Shown here: in pieces, positions 8,462 through 16,905 of the stretch | Numbering within the stretch: position 1 is the stretch's first letter | How the letters are laid out: each line of letters begins with the position of its first letter | Source: an uncultured Methanoregula sp. | GTDB taxonomy: Archaea; Halobacteriota; Methanomicrobia; Methanomicrobiales; Methanospirillaceae | Direction of reading: 5' to 3' | Length of the DNA stretch: 64,000 nucleotides | NCBI RefSeq assembly: GCF_963662735.1 | Contig: NZ_OY759744.1 | Span: 806,001 to 870,000, forward strand | Notes under the pieces: generated by a model | What the model saw: the letters and a program-made list of their open reading frames with translations, nothing else | Told to the model about the DNA's origin: nothing | Databases searched by the model: none | Position numbers and translations under genes: made by a program

Positions 8462-9862
8462 ATGAGATTTTTAATGAAATTCGGCGGAACATCCGTTGCC
8501 GATGCCCAGTGTATCCGGCGCGTTGTGGATATTCTCGAACAACACCATAAAGCCGGCGACGAGGTAGCAGTTGTCGTATCCGCCCAGCGCGGTGTAACCG
8601 ACCTGCTCATTGAGATTGCCGAAAAACTCCCGACTGCAAAAGACGACACTTCTATTGCCCCCCTGATCCAGGCACTCAGCAAGCGGCACATGACTACGCT
8701 CGAAGGAGCGGCACCCGGCCAGGTTGCAGCAGTCGGGGCAGATATCGAGGAGAGGCTCATCAGTCTCCAGAACATTCTCTTTGCCGTCTACAACCTGCGG
8801 GAACTCACTCCCCGCTCAAAGGATTATATCATCTCGTTCGGCGAACGCCTGCTCGCACCGATCGTTGCAGCTGCCCTCCGCGAGCGGGGCATTGCATCGA
8901 GCGTCATGGACGGGTGCGAAGCAGGAATCCTCACAACCCCCCAGCACGGAGAATCAACATCGCTTCCTGAGAGTGACGAAAGGATCCAGCGCCGTGTCGG
9001 CCCGCTCCTCTCTAAAGAGATCCCGGTCATCATGGGATTCATGGGATGCACGCGGGATGGGATCCTCACAACCCTTGGCCGGAGCGGCTCGGATTATTCC
9101 GCATCCATCATCGGTGCCGGTATCGATGCAGACGAGATCTGGATCTGGACCGATGTCGATGGTATCATGACCTGCGATCCCCGGGTGATCAACGATGCCC
9201 GGGTGATGCCTTCCCTCTCGTACCTGGAAGTAATGGAACTCTCGTACTTTGGCGCAAAAGTAATGCACCCCCGGTCCATTGAACCGGCAATGCGCAAGAA
9301 TATCCTCGTGCGGGTCAAGAACACCTTCAACCCCGCTCATCCCGGCACCATCATTGTGCGGAACGGGCAGCGGGACAACCGCGTGGTAAAAGCCCTGACC
9401 TACATCGACAAAGTGGCTGCAATCAACATCAACGGGGCCCAGATGATCGGGAGACCCGGTGTGGCAAAAGCGATCTTCACCATCCTTGCCGACCACGAAG
9501 TGAACGTGATGATGATATCGCAGGGGTCGAGCGAGGCAAACATCTCGCTCATCGTGGATGAATCCCACCTTTCCGCCGCCGTGACCGCCCTCTCCGAACT
9601 CATGAAGCAGGGAGTTGTACGGGAAGTGTCCCACAACCACGATGTATGTGCAGTAGCGGTTGTAGGGGCCGGCATGGCTGGTGCACCGGGAACAGGCGGA
9701 AGGATCTTCACGTCGCTTGGTGCTGCGGAGATCAACGTCATGATGATCTCGCAGGGGTCGAGCGAAGCGAACATCTCGTTTGTTGTTCACCAGAACGACG
9801 GCCCCCGGGCAGTCCGCGTGCTCCACGATGAATTCCATTTATCGGAGAAGAGCGATGAGTAA
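8462..9862 (+). CDS. lysC: aspartate kinase with two ACT domains
   Basis: A 466-residue kinase phosphorylating aspartate, the entry to lysine, threonine and methionine synthesis. It has MKFGGTSVAD at the N-terminus, the GRSGSDYSA nucleotide region and SYFGAKVMHPRS. Two C-terminal ACT domains (about residues 320-390 and 395-466) carry the identical segment NVMMISQGSSEANIS twice, the allosteric amino-acid site of the family. An upstream in-frame GTG at 8450 is open, but MRFLMKFGG fits the family better. It overlaps purM by 8 nt, so a purine gene is coupled to an amino-acid gene. Confidence 0.95.
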   Translation: MRFLMKFGGTSVADAQCIRRVVDILEQHHKAGDEVAVVVSAQRGVTDLLIEIAEKLPTAKDDTSIAPLIQALSKRHMTTLEGAAPGQVAAVGADIEERLISLQNILFAVYNLRELTPRSKDYIISFGERLLAPIVAAALRERGIASSVMDGCEAGILTTPQHGESTSLPESDERIQRRVGPLLSKEIPVIMGFMGCTRDGILTTLGRSGSDYSASIIGAGIDADEIWIWTDVDGIMTCDPRVINDARVMPSLSYLEVMELSYFGAKVMHPRSIEPAMRKNILVRVKNTFNPAHPGTIIVRNGQRDNRVVKALTYIDKVAAININGAQMIGRPGVAKAIFTILADHEVNVMMISQGSSEANISLIVDESHLSAAVTALSELMKQGVVREVSHNHDVCAVAVVGAGMAGAPGTGGRIFTSLGAAEINVMMISQGSSEANISFVVHQNDGPRAVRVLHDEFHLSEKSDE

Positions 9863-10847
9863 CAATTCCTATGCAGCAGCGGGGGTCGACATCGATCTCG
9901 AAGCAACCGCGATCAAATCCTTAATCAAAAACCTGACCTTCAAACGGAAAGGCTCCTGTAAAATGATGGGTTCGGTCGGGCATTTTGCCGGGCTTATCGA
10001 TTTCGGCGAGATGGCGCTTGCCCTGACTACCGATGGCGTGGGCACGAAAATGCTCGTTGCCGACCAGATGGAAGACTGGAGCACGGTCGGTATCGACTGT
10101 ATAGCGATGAACGTCAATGATCTCTATGTCATGAACATGGAGCCGGTGGCATTCGTGGACTACATTGCTACCGACAAACTCTCTGTCGAGAAGATGGCGC
10201 AGATAGGGATCGGGCTCAACGAGGGCGCAAAACTCTCGAATATCAATATCGTTGGCGGGGAGACTGCGTCCCTCAAAGGCCTCGTGAACGGCCTCGATCT
10301 TGCCGGCACCTGCCTTGGGATACAGAAAAAGGACAGGATCATCACCGGTGAAAAGATCAAACCCGGCGACAAGATCATCGGGGTTCCGTCAACCGGCGTC
10401 CACAGCAACGGCCTCTCCCTCGCCCGCCGGGTGGTAGAGAAATACGCAGGCTATGACAAGAAATTCAAGGGCAGGAAGACCTTCGGGCAGGAACTCCTCA
10501 CCCCCACCCGGATTTACCATGAGAGTCTCACGGTTGCCGCGTCCTGCACCGTGCACGGGATGTGCCATGTCACGGGAGGAGGGCTCCTGAACTTCAGGCG
10601 GCTCAGCGAGTACGGGTTCCTCTTCAATACGCCGCTCACTCCTCCCGAGATATTTTCCTGGATCCAGAAGACCGGCGATATTGCCCCTGAGGAAATGTAC
10701 CGCACCTTCAACATGGGTATGGGTTATGCGTACGTTGTTCCCAAAAAGAGCGTCCCCTGTATCCAGAAAATGGTTACGGGAGCCCAGGTTGTAGGGGAAG
10801 TTGTCAAGGAACCGGGCGCATGGCTCGGCAAGCTTGAGATAACCTGA
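9855..10847 (+). CDS. purM: phosphoribosylformylglycinamidine cyclo-ligase
   Basis: A 330-residue AIR synthetase, step 5 of purine synthesis (FGAM plus ATP to AIR). Characteristic segments are YAAAGVDIDLE at the N-terminus, the phosphate loop TDGVGTKMLVA, DCIAMNVNDLYVMNMEP, GVPSTGVHSNGLSLAR and HVTGGGLLNF. The start at 9855 lies inside the lysC end and is preceded by ggagaag; the frame is open further upstream but lacks family similarity there. A T-rich tract follows at 10866. Confidence 0.95.
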   Translation: MSNNSYAAAGVDIDLEATAIKSLIKNLTFKRKGSCKMMGSVGHFAGLIDFGEMALALTTDGVGTKMLVADQMEDWSTVGIDCIAMNVNDLYVMNMEPVAFVDYIATDKLSVEKMAQIGIGLNEGAKLSNINIVGGETASLKGLVNGLDLAGTCLGIQKKDRIITGEKIKPGDKIIGVPSTGVHSNGLSLARRVVEKYAGYDKKFKGRKTFGQELLTPTRIYHESLTVAASCTVHGMCHVTGGGLLNFRRLSEYGFLFNTPLTPPEIFSWIQKTGDIAPEEMYRTFNMGMGYAYVVPKKSVPCIQKMVTGAQVVGEVVKEPGAWLGKLEIT

Positions 10848-10865
10848 TACGCTTTTCCGGAAGAA

Positions 10866-10876
10866 TTTTCTTTTTT
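10866..10876 (+). terminator. T-rich terminator after lysC-purM
   Basis: ttttctttttt begins 19 nt after the purM stop codon, in the gap between the convergent purM and rubrerythrin genes. Confidence 0.45.
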
Positions 10877-10902
10877 GTAAATGGGTTCCGGTCTGGATTC
10901 TT

Positions 10903-10919
10903 CATGCACCAGGTGCATG
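10903..10919. repeat. 17-nt perfect inverted repeat between convergent genes
   Basis: catgcacc and ggtgcatg flank a single A. It lies between the 3' ends of purM and the rubrerythrin gene, so it is not a promoter operator for either; a 3'-end RNA hairpin or protein site is possible. Confidence 0.4.
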
Positions 10920-10958
10920 CAGTCCAATGTCACAGCAGGTCCGGGGTTGCCCGGAATA

Positions 10959-10967
10959 AAAAAAAAG
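10959..10967 (-). terminator. T9 terminator after the rubrerythrin gene
   Basis: Read on the reverse strand this is nine consecutive T, 10 nt past the rubrerythrin stop codon. A 6-bp hairpin (10941-10956) lies just beyond it. Confidence 0.5.
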
Positions 10968-10977
10968 GGTCAGGAAT

Positions 10978-11481
10978 TCAGAGGGTGATTTCCCGGAACT
11001 GCTTGCCGAAAACACCGCAGATCGGGCATTTGTCCGGGGCCTTGACCATCTCGATATTTCCGCAGACCGGACAGAGGAAGACCTTCTCACGCGGAAGATC
11101 CGAACCGGACTTCACTGCGTCAAGCGCTTTCTTGTAAAGGGCTGCATGCACCTGCTCGGCTTTCATTGCAAACGTGAATGCAAGGAGGGCATCGCTCTTC
11201 TTCTCGCTCTCCGCTTCCTTGATGAACCCGGGATACATGGTGGTGAACTCGTGGGTCTCGCCGGCGATACTTGCCTCAAGATTCTTTGCTGTCGGCTCGA
11301 TCGCGGCGAGGACTTTGAGCAGCTTCTTTGCATGGATTGCTTCAGCTTCGGATGCCGCTTTGTAGAGGGTTGCAATATTCTTGAACCCTTCCTCGGTAGC
11401 TTTTTCGGAAAACGCCTGGTATTTCCGGTTTGCCTGCGATTCGCCTGCAAACGCTTCCTTTGCATTCTCGGTTGTTGCCAT
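10978..11481 (-). CDS. rubrerythrin
   Basis: A 167-residue non-haem iron peroxidase that reduces hydrogen peroxide in anaerobes. The N-terminal four-helix domain carries the diiron ligands in EAFAGESQANRKY (Glu about 15) and EAEAIHAKK (ExxH), with the later helix AFTMAMKAEQVHAALY (here FTFAMKAEQVHAALY). The C-terminal rubredoxin-like domain has CPVCG and CPICG knuckles for one iron. I take the ATG at 11481, which gives MATTENAKEAF; the frame is open to 11553 but that extension does not resemble the family. It opens the redox-defence group that runs to about 16 kb. Confidence 0.93.
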   Translation of the reverse strand: MATTENAKEAFAGESQANRKYQAFSEKATEEGFKNIATLYKAASEAEAIHAKKLLKVLAAIEPTAKNLEASIAGETHEFTTMYPGFIKEAESEKKSDALLAFTFAMKAEQVHAALYKKALDAVKSGSDLPREKVFLCPVCGNIEMVKAPDKCPICGVFGKQFREITL

Positions 11482-11674
11482 AAGGGAGAGTATGGAGGGT
11501 TTCTGACTTAAATATTCTTCATGCGGCAGGCCCCGGTCCAATCCGAAACCCACAGAATTTGGTTGGAATAATATACAATGCGGGATATATACTGGTGAAT
11601 AAAACCGGGTTTATCGGAATTCGGTGGACGAAACGGTCCTCCATGGTGTCCGGGCAACCCTTTTTGGGATCATC

Positions 11675-12343
11675 ATGAAAAAAATGCGGGATCTGCCTCC
11701 CATGGATCGGCCCCGGGAAGTCATTGCACGAAAGGGAGCCTCGGCCCTGTCAGATACCGAACTCATCGAGGCGATTATCGGAAGAGGAACGAAAACCAGG
11801 GATGTCAGGGTCCTCTCAAAAGAGATCTGCAGTCTCCTCCAGGCACAAAAACCCAACATCCGGTACGATGATCTCAAGGCGATTGACGGAGTCGGCCCGA
11901 CCAAGGCGTCCCAGATCATGGCTTGTTTTGAATTGGGCCGGCGTTATCACGCACCGTCAGGACCGGATATCCGGGTTACAAAACCTGAAGATGTCATTCC
12001 ATTCGTGGCGCATCTCAGGGACAAGAGGCAGGAACATTTTGTCTGCATCACCCTCAACGGGGCCGGTGAAGTGCTCGGCAACCGGGTCATCACGGTAGGC
12101 CTCCTCAATCACAGTCTTGTCCACCCCCGGGAGGTTTTCGCCGATGCTATCGTGGACAGGGCGGCCTCTGTTATCTGCGTGCACAACCATCCATCAGGTT
12201 CTCTTGAACCCAGTCCCCAGGACATTGCCATCACTACCCAGCTCAAAGAAGCCGGCCAGCTTGTAGGAATCCAGCTTATCGATCATATCATTGTGACGAG
12301 AAACGGACACATGAGCCTCCGGGAACGGGGGCTCATTTCCTGA
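11675..12343 (+). CDS. radC: RadC-family JAB/MPN-domain protein
   Basis: A 222-residue RadC-like protein. An N-terminal helix-hairpin-helix UPF0758 segment (residues about 1-95, with LSDTELIEAIIGRG and IDGVGPTKASQIMA) is followed by a JAMM-type metal site in the C-terminal domain, HNHPSGSLEPSPQD, with an upstream catalytic Glu candidate in the LNGAGEVLGN region. Despite the name, a DNA-repair role of RadC is disputed; many members travel with mobile elements. The start is the ATG at 11675; a GTG at 11624 is an upstream alternative. It is divergent from the rubrerythrin gene. Confidence 0.88.
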   Translation: MKKMRDLPPMDRPREVIARKGASALSDTELIEAIIGRGTKTRDVRVLSKEICSLLQAQKPNIRYDDLKAIDGVGPTKASQIMACFELGRRYHAPSGPDIRVTKPEDVIPFVAHLRDKRQEHFVCITLNGAGEVLGNRVITVGLLNHSLVHPREVFADAIVDRAASVICVHNHPSGSLEPSPQDIAITTQLKEAGQLVGIQLIDHIIVTRNGHMSLRERGLIS

Positions 12344-12445
12344 AATAAAGGAAAATTCTCCCGGTTTTTTCCACGACAATTAAAAAAGGCACTTTCGCAT
12401 CGGTTTCGATAAAAGATTCAAAGATATCTGAAGGACCGGATACGA

Positions 12446-13048
12446 TCAGGGAGTGCTCTCCGGAGTGAGTGCCCTGCCGAGTAAAAGCCCCTTACGGTAT
12501 GCTGCATCAAGGAGAGCAGGCTGCGTGGTGATATCCAGTATCCGGTCCATATCGTTGATGAGGAGCTCATCGCTGTACTGGCAGTCAATGATATCAAAAA
12601 ATGTCCTGGCGGTGAGCTTGGCGCCGACAAAAACTTCCGGCACGGACATACCGGCAATGCAGATAAAGAGTCCTCTTCTCCTCCCGATCTGATCTTTATC
12701 AACCAGGGAAGATCTGCGGAGATATTTTGCCATATAAAAAACCTGAAACCGGTCCATAAACGACTTGAGTTTCCCGGGAATGCCCATGGTCATCACCGGG
12801 GTTGCGACAATTATGCTGTCTGCAGTCCTGATCTTCTGGTACATCTGCTGCATGTCGTCATCCATAATGCAGGTCTCATGATCTTTGCAGAAGAACATCT
12901 CCTTACAGGCTTCAAAATCAAGATTCGCCACAACGATCTCTTCGACCGTGCAACCGGCATCCTCAGCGCCCTTGAGAGCCCGGCGCAGCAGGAGCGCCGT
13001 GTTCCCTTCTGTCAGGGGACTGCCAAGGATACCGAGGATTTGTGCCAT
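12446..13048 (-). CDS. flavodoxin-fold NAD(P)H/FMN reductase family protein
   Basis: A 200-residue protein with the FMN phosphate loop GSPLTEGNT at residues 9-17, a second flavin-contact segment ATPVMTMGIPGKLKSFMDR and a typical Rossmann-like layout. It resembles the iron-sulfur flavoproteins (Isf) encoded at 14844 and 15470, but the compact Cys cluster is altered: the cysteines are at 48, 54 and 60 (C-x5-C-x5-C) rather than C-x2-C-x2-C-x5-C. It therefore may bind no [4Fe-4S] cluster. Likely an FMN-dependent reductase of quinones, O2 or another electron acceptor; the substrate is unknown. Confidence 0.8.
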   Translation of the reverse strand: MAQILGILGSPLTEGNTALLLRRALKGAEDAGCTVEEIVVANLDFEACKEMFFCKDHETCIMDDDMQQMYQKIRTADSIIVATPVMTMGIPGKLKSFMDRFQVFYMAKYLRRSSLVDKDQIGRRRGLFICIAGMSVPEVFVGAKLTARTFFDIIDCQYSDELLINDMDRILDITTQPALLDAAYRKGLLLGRALTPESTP

Positions 13049-13183
13049 AATACACCTTCAGATAAATACCCGATATAGTTTTGCAAATGCTGCATGTATA
13101 CTCCCCTGATTCATCAATTCCCCGACTGGTACAAACAAAACCCATATATACCTTTCATGTGAATGTGAAGTTTGGTGATTCAT

Positions 13184-13414
13184 TTGACCGAACAGAAAAC
13201 CTACAGTGCAGGCGCGAAAGTCGGCCCGGGCAAATATGTTTGTATCGATTGCGGAAAGGAGCTCACACTTGACAAGAGCGAGCAGGATCTCCGGAAATGC
13301 CCTGCCTGCTCCTGCGAGGAGTACCAGTGCTTCCCGATGACCCACATCCGCCCGGACATCAAGACCCCGGAAGATGCAAAACACCCGCCAAAACGCGGCA
13401 AGAGCTTCCAGTAA
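13184..13414 (+). CDS. small zinc-ribbon protein
   Basis: A 76-residue protein with one rubredoxin-like zinc ribbon: CIDCGKE and CPACSCEE knuckles about 24 residues apart, then a polar tail. I choose TTG at 13184 because ggtga sits 5 nt upstream at a canonical Shine-Dalgarno distance; in-frame GTG at 13175 and TTG at 13172 are alternatives. Its neighbours are redox proteins. The function is unknown; a metal-binding accessory role is plausible. Confidence 0.7.
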   Translation: MTEQKTYSAGAKVGPGKYVCIDCGKELTLDKSEQDLRKCPACSCEEYQCFPMTHIRPDIKTPEDAKHPPKRGKSFQ

Positions 13415-13539
13415 CTACTCATTTTTTCCAGCAACGAATCGTCGGTGTGAATGCTGGTGCCCAAAACGGCACGAGAGAATGTGTGATAATCCGGCCTTCT
13501 GGTCAGTGATTGCTCCAGGATCCGGTGACGCAGGACATC

Positions 13540-13665
13540 ATGGTGAATGTATCAAAGGAAGGGCAGGTCTTCAAGTGTGAGATCTGCGGAAACATTGTGG
13601 TTGTCAAGGAAGCAGGCGGCGGCGAGCTGATCTGCTGTGGCGAACCTATGGTATTGGAGGAATGA
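13540..13665 (+). CDS. desulforedoxin-type iron-binding small protein
   Basis: A 41-residue protein, short and easily missed. It reads [17 protein letters not shown], then [13 protein letters not shown]: a C-x2-C and a C-C pair that together form the FeS4 centre of desulforedoxin, or of the N-terminal domain of desulfoferrodoxin. The superoxide-reductase domain is absent, so this is a free-standing electron carrier or structural iron protein. The stop is 3 nt before the CMD gene, so co-translation is likely. An in-frame GTG at 13525 is an alternative start. Confidence 0.8.
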   Translation: MVNVSKEGQVFKCEICGNIVVVKEAGGGELICCGEPMVLEE

Positions 13666-13668
13666 AAC

Positions 13669-14073
13669 ATGGTTGTAAAAAAAGCGGCAGTAAAAAAGGC
13701 ACCGGTAAAGAAGCCGGCAGTAAAGGCAAATGCAGGTAAGGATCTCAAGAGCCTTGAGAAAAAGATCGGTAAAGTGCCGAAATTTTTCCGTGAGCTGACA
13801 ACGAAAGAACCTGAAATGTTCAACCTTGTCATGCGCTTTGAACAGCACATATGGGACGATGGCAAGCTAACGAAAAAGACCAAGAAGCTCATTGCTATTG
13901 CCATAGCGGCGGCGATGAGGGATCAGCACGCAGTCCGGGCCCAACTGGCCGGGGCGGCAAACCTCGGGGTGACCAAAGCAGAAGTAGAAGAGGCACTCAG
14001 GGTAACATTCCTGCTCTCAGGAATGCCGGCATATGTGTATGGAAAGGCCCAGCTCGATGAAGTGATGAAGTAG
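13669..14073 (+). CDS. carboxymuconolactone decarboxylase-family protein without cysteines
   Basis: A 134-residue AhpD/CMD-fold protein. The first 22 residues are a Lys/Ala/Pro-rich tail (VKKAAVKKAPVKKPAVK) reminiscent of histone H1 tails. The CMD helix pair follows (KLTKKTKKLIAIAIAAAMRDQHAVRAQLAGAANLGVT). AhpD-like peroxidases carry a C-x2-C in this helix; here the site reads H-A-V-R and the whole protein has no cysteine, so AhpD-type disulfide reduction is impossible. The gene lies between desulforedoxin and peroxiredoxin genes with 3- and 15-nt gaps, so a role in peroxide defence is suggested by context only. The basic tail may bind nucleic acid. Confidence 0.8.
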   Translation: MVVKKAAVKKAPVKKPAVKANAGKDLKSLEKKIGKVPKFFRELTTKEPEMFNLVMRFEQHIWDDGKLTKKTKKLIAIAIAAAMRDQHAVRAQLAGAANLGVTKAEVEEALRVTFLLSGMPAYVYGKAQLDEVMK

Positions 14074-14088
14074 GCCGGGAAAACTTGT

Positions 14089-14733
14089 ATGGAAGAAGGA
14101 GCCAGTATCAGTTTTCCGGTGCTTGGGGAACCTGCACCGGATTTTGAGGCGGAGACCACCCACGGGCCTCTGAAGCTCGCGGATCTCAAGGGGAAGTGGG
14201 TTGTTCTCTTCTCTCATCCTGCCGACTTCACCCCGGTCTGCACGACCGAATTCCTGGCATTTGCCGGGATCTATGATGAATTGAAGGCCCTGAACGTGCA
14301 GCTGGTCGGTCTCTCGGTGGACAGCGTCTCGGCGCACCTGGCATGGGTGCATGCGATCAAGGAGAAGATGGGAGTTTCAATCCCCTTCCCCATCATCGCT
14401 GACCTGAACATGAAGGTGGCAAAGAAGTACGGCATGATCCAGCCGGGCCAGAGCTCGACTGCTGCGGTCCGCTGTGTCTTCTTTATCGATGACAAGGGAA
14501 TCATGCGGGCCATGATCTATTATCCCCTGCAGAACGGGCGGTTCATGCCGGAGATCCTCCGGCTGGTAAAAGCGCTCCAGACCACGGACAAACATAAGGT
14601 ATCGACACCGGCCAACTGGCAGCCGGGCGACAAGGTTGTTGTCCCACCGCCAAAAACCGCTGCCGAGATGGAGAAACGACCCACCGAGGGATACGAGTGC
14701 AAGGACTGGTACCTCTGTTTCAAGAAGATCTGA
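14089..14733 (+). CDS. peroxiredoxin, Prx6/1-Cys-like archaeal type
   Basis: A 214-residue thiol peroxidase. The peroxidatic cysteine is C51 in PADFTPVCTTEF, and the arginine of the active site is in the AAVRCVFF segment. The C-terminal extension has two more cysteines, C204 and C210 (ECKDWYLC), matching the layout of the Aeropyrum pernix enzyme, where such cysteines take part in the cycle. It sits 15 nt after the CMD gene and probably shares its transcript. Likely electron donors are the nearby thioredoxin-type proteins, though this is not shown. Confidence 0.92.
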   Translation: MEEGASISFPVLGEPAPDFEAETTHGPLKLADLKGKWVVLFSHPADFTPVCTTEFLAFAGIYDELKALNVQLVGLSVDSVSAHLAWVHAIKEKMGVSIPFPIIADLNMKVAKKYGMIQPGQSSTAAVRCVFFIDDKGIMRAMIYYPLQNGRFMPEILRLVKALQTTDKHKVSTPANWQPGDKVVVPPPKTAAEMEKRPTEGYECKDWYLCFKKI

Positions 14734-14843
14734 TCACCTTGGGAGCCTGATTCCCGGGTTATCTTTTTTCGTGGTTCGGGTATTATTCCCCGGAATTTCA
14801 CTGATCCCTATCCAATCTTTTTTCATTCCGGATAACATAGGAA

Positions 14844-15473
14844 ATGGTAATGACGATAAAAGTCCTCGCCTTTGCCGGGAGTCCCCGCCGGCACGGCAAC
14901 TCGGAAACCCTGCTGGACTGGGTACTTGCGGCTATGGGCCAGGACCCGGACGTATCCATAGAGAAAGTCCCTTTGACCGAGGCGGACATCAACCCCTGCC
15001 GTGGGTGCAATGCCTGCGAGAAACTCAACAAATGCATCCAGCGCGATGGCCTCGACATATACCATGACAAGATCATCGAAGCGGACTGCATCATCCTTTC
15101 CTCCCCCATCTTCTGCATGGGGCTGTGCTCGCAGGTGAAGGCACTCGTTGACCGGGCACAGGTTTTCAGGTCGAGAAAGTACGTGCTCAAGCTTCCCATC
15201 GTCCCACCCGAGCGGAAAGGAAAACGCCTTGGGGTATTCCTTGCAACCGCAGGACAGACCTGGCCACATGTCTTCGATGCGGCAGTTCCGTCGGTCAAGT
15301 GCTTCTATCATGTTATCGATATCATGGATGCAGACATCAGTTACCTGATGGTGAACGGGGTTGACGAATCAGGAGCGATCCTTCATCACCCAGCCGCAAA
15401 AACCGATGCGGAAACCCTGGGAAAGAACGTCATCGCTGAACTGAAGAAACGGCTTCGGGCAGGTACGCCATGA
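14844..15473 (+). CDS. iron-sulfur flavoprotein (Isf-like), copy 1
   Basis: A 209-residue flavodoxin-fold protein with the FMN loop GSPRRHGNSET near residue 12 and the compact cluster motif C52-x2-C55-x2-C58-x5-C64, diagnostic of Isf proteins, which bind FMN and [4Fe-4S]. The Methanosarcina homologue reduces O2 and H2O2 using ferredoxin. It overlaps the next, paralogous gene by 4 nt. ATG 14844 and ATG 14850 are both possible starts. The position after a peroxiredoxin gene supports an oxygen-defence role. Confidence 0.87.
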   Translation: MVMTIKVLAFAGSPRRHGNSETLLDWVLAAMGQDPDVSIEKVPLTEADINPCRGCNACEKLNKCIQRDGLDIYHDKIIEADCIILSSPIFCMGLCSQVKALVDRAQVFRSRKYVLKLPIVPPERKGKRLGVFLATAGQTWPHVFDAAVPSVKCFYHVIDIMDADISYLMVNGVDESGAILHHPAAKTDAETLGKNVIAELKKRLRAGTP

Positions 15474-16081
15474 CCGTCAAAGTTCTTGGGATATCGGGGA
15501 GCCCGCACCGGCACGGTAATACAGAGACCCTTCTCGATAGTTTCCTTGAAGGAGCAAAGGCCGGGGGAGCAGAGATCGAGAAAGTTGTACTCAAGGATCT
15601 CAATTACTCCCCCTGCCGCGGGTGCAACGCCTGCCATAAAACCGGCGAATGCATTGTCAAAGATGACGCAATCACTCTTTTCAATAAAATACTGGAAGCA
15701 GACTGCATTGCTGTAGCCTCACCGATCTATACCATGGGGATCACTGCGGAGCTCAAAGGGCTGATCGACCGGGGACAATATCTCTGGGCCCGGAAATTTA
15801 TCTTGAAGACACTGTATTTCTCCGATGACCATATCCGGCGCCATAAAGGACTCTTCATTTCAACGGCCGGGCAGAACTGGGACCACGTCTTTGACGGGGC
15901 ATTTCCTGCAATAACTGCTATCTTCAACGGTACCGGGTTCGAGTACTATGACAACATCATTGCAAACAACATGGACGAGTACAAAGGAATCAAAAACCAC
16001 CCGACAGCGCTCGCTGAGGCATTCGGGAAAGGAAAGAAGGTTGTTGAAGTTCTCGCGGCAATGAAGCCGCCCGTGCCTTAA
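15470..16081 (+). CDS. iron-sulfur flavoprotein (Isf-like), copy 2
   Basis: A 203-residue tandem paralogue of the upstream gene, sharing GSPHRHGNTETLLDSF, the cluster motif C49-x2-C52-x2-C55-x5-C61, IYTMGITAELKGLIDRGQ and the AGQNWDHVFD block. The ATG overlaps the preceding stop as ATGA. The pair probably arose by duplication and may form hetero- or homo-tetramers like characterised Isf. It ends the redox-defence group. Confidence 0.87.
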   Translation: MTVKVLGISGSPHRHGNTETLLDSFLEGAKAGGAEIEKVVLKDLNYSPCRGCNACHKTGECIVKDDAITLFNKILEADCIAVASPIYTMGITAELKGLIDRGQYLWARKFILKTLYFSDDHIRRHKGLFISTAGQNWDHVFDGAFPAITAIFNGTGFEYYDNIIANNMDEYKGIKNHPTALAEAFGKGKKVVEVLAAMKPPVP

Positions 16082-16151
16082 ACAGGAAACGAAGCAGTTT
16101 TTACAATATCTCCACATTCATTTCAGGTTAAAAACGAATTTAAAAAAAGGA

Positions 16152-16805
16152 TTAAATGAGATTTGCCAGAGTTGACGGATAAAACGAAAGCACCAGTGCC
16201 CCGAACGCAGCAAGGATCAGGACGATAAATACCGGCTTGTTCCAGGACCAGACCTTCTTCCCGTCAAGGACACTGACCGGGAGCATATTGAAAGCCGCGA
16301 TCATGGCATTCACCTGCAGCCCGATCATACCGATCATAGTGATGATGTTGCTGCCCATGGACGAACCCTGCCCGCCCAGCAGGAGAAGCGCTGCAAACGG
16401 GATGCAGAGTACGAGGTTCACGAGCGGGCCGGACGCAGAGATCTTACCGTTTTCTTCCCGGCTGAGACCCCGCCCGTCCGCGGAATTGCTGTAGATCACC
16501 GTCGCACCGGGTGCTGCAAATACCACGCCAACAAGCGCGGCGAGGGCAACGGCCACCACCAGCATAATATTGTCCTTGCGGAATTCCGCCCAGTACCCGT
16601 ACCTGATCGCCACGAACTTGTGAGCCATCTCGTGCAGGATGAATCCGATCCCGACGGTCAGGAGCGAGATCCCAAGAAATGTCAGGGCAACAATCGGGCT
16701 TACCCGGCCGATATCCCGGAGAAAAATAATTGCAAAAGCAAAGGATATCGCGATCCAGGCAATAAACAGGTCAGCCTCTTCGCGCCGTGTTATCCGTTCA
16801 AACAT
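16152..16805 (-). CDS. site-2 protease family (M50) membrane metalloprotease
   Basis: A 217-residue integral membrane protein. The zinc motif HEMAH (H58, E59, H62) lies in a transmembrane segment and the third ligand motif is NMLPVSVLDG near residue 170, both as in S2P proteases. About six hydrophobic segments are visible. No PDZ or CBS domain is attached. The substrate is unknown; family members cleave membrane-bound regulators. It is divergent from the chorismate mutase gene. Confidence 0.88.
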   Translation of the reverse strand: MFERITRREEADLFIAWIAISFAFAIIFLRDIGRVSPIVALTFLGISLLTVGIGFILHEMAHKFVAIRYGYWAEFRKDNIMLVVAVALAALVGVVFAAPGATVIYSNSADGRGLSREENGKISASGPLVNLVLCIPFAALLLLGGQGSSMGSNIITMIGMIGLQVNAMIAAFNMLPVSVLDGKKVWSWNKPVFIVLILAAFGALVLSFYPSTLANLI

Positions 16806-16905
16806 ATAACCACCAGATCAGATAGGGTGTTTCTCGGTTATTTGCTTTGGTGTTTTGCCAATGGCGATGGGTACGTTTATTAAAAATCTCGGATATGTAC
16901 TTGAT

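Noticed and set aside
9503..9778. near-identical direct repeat of about 45 nt in lysC
   Set aside because: It encodes NVMMISQGSSEANIS in each of the two ACT domains, which is normal for aspartate kinases and not a mobile repeat.
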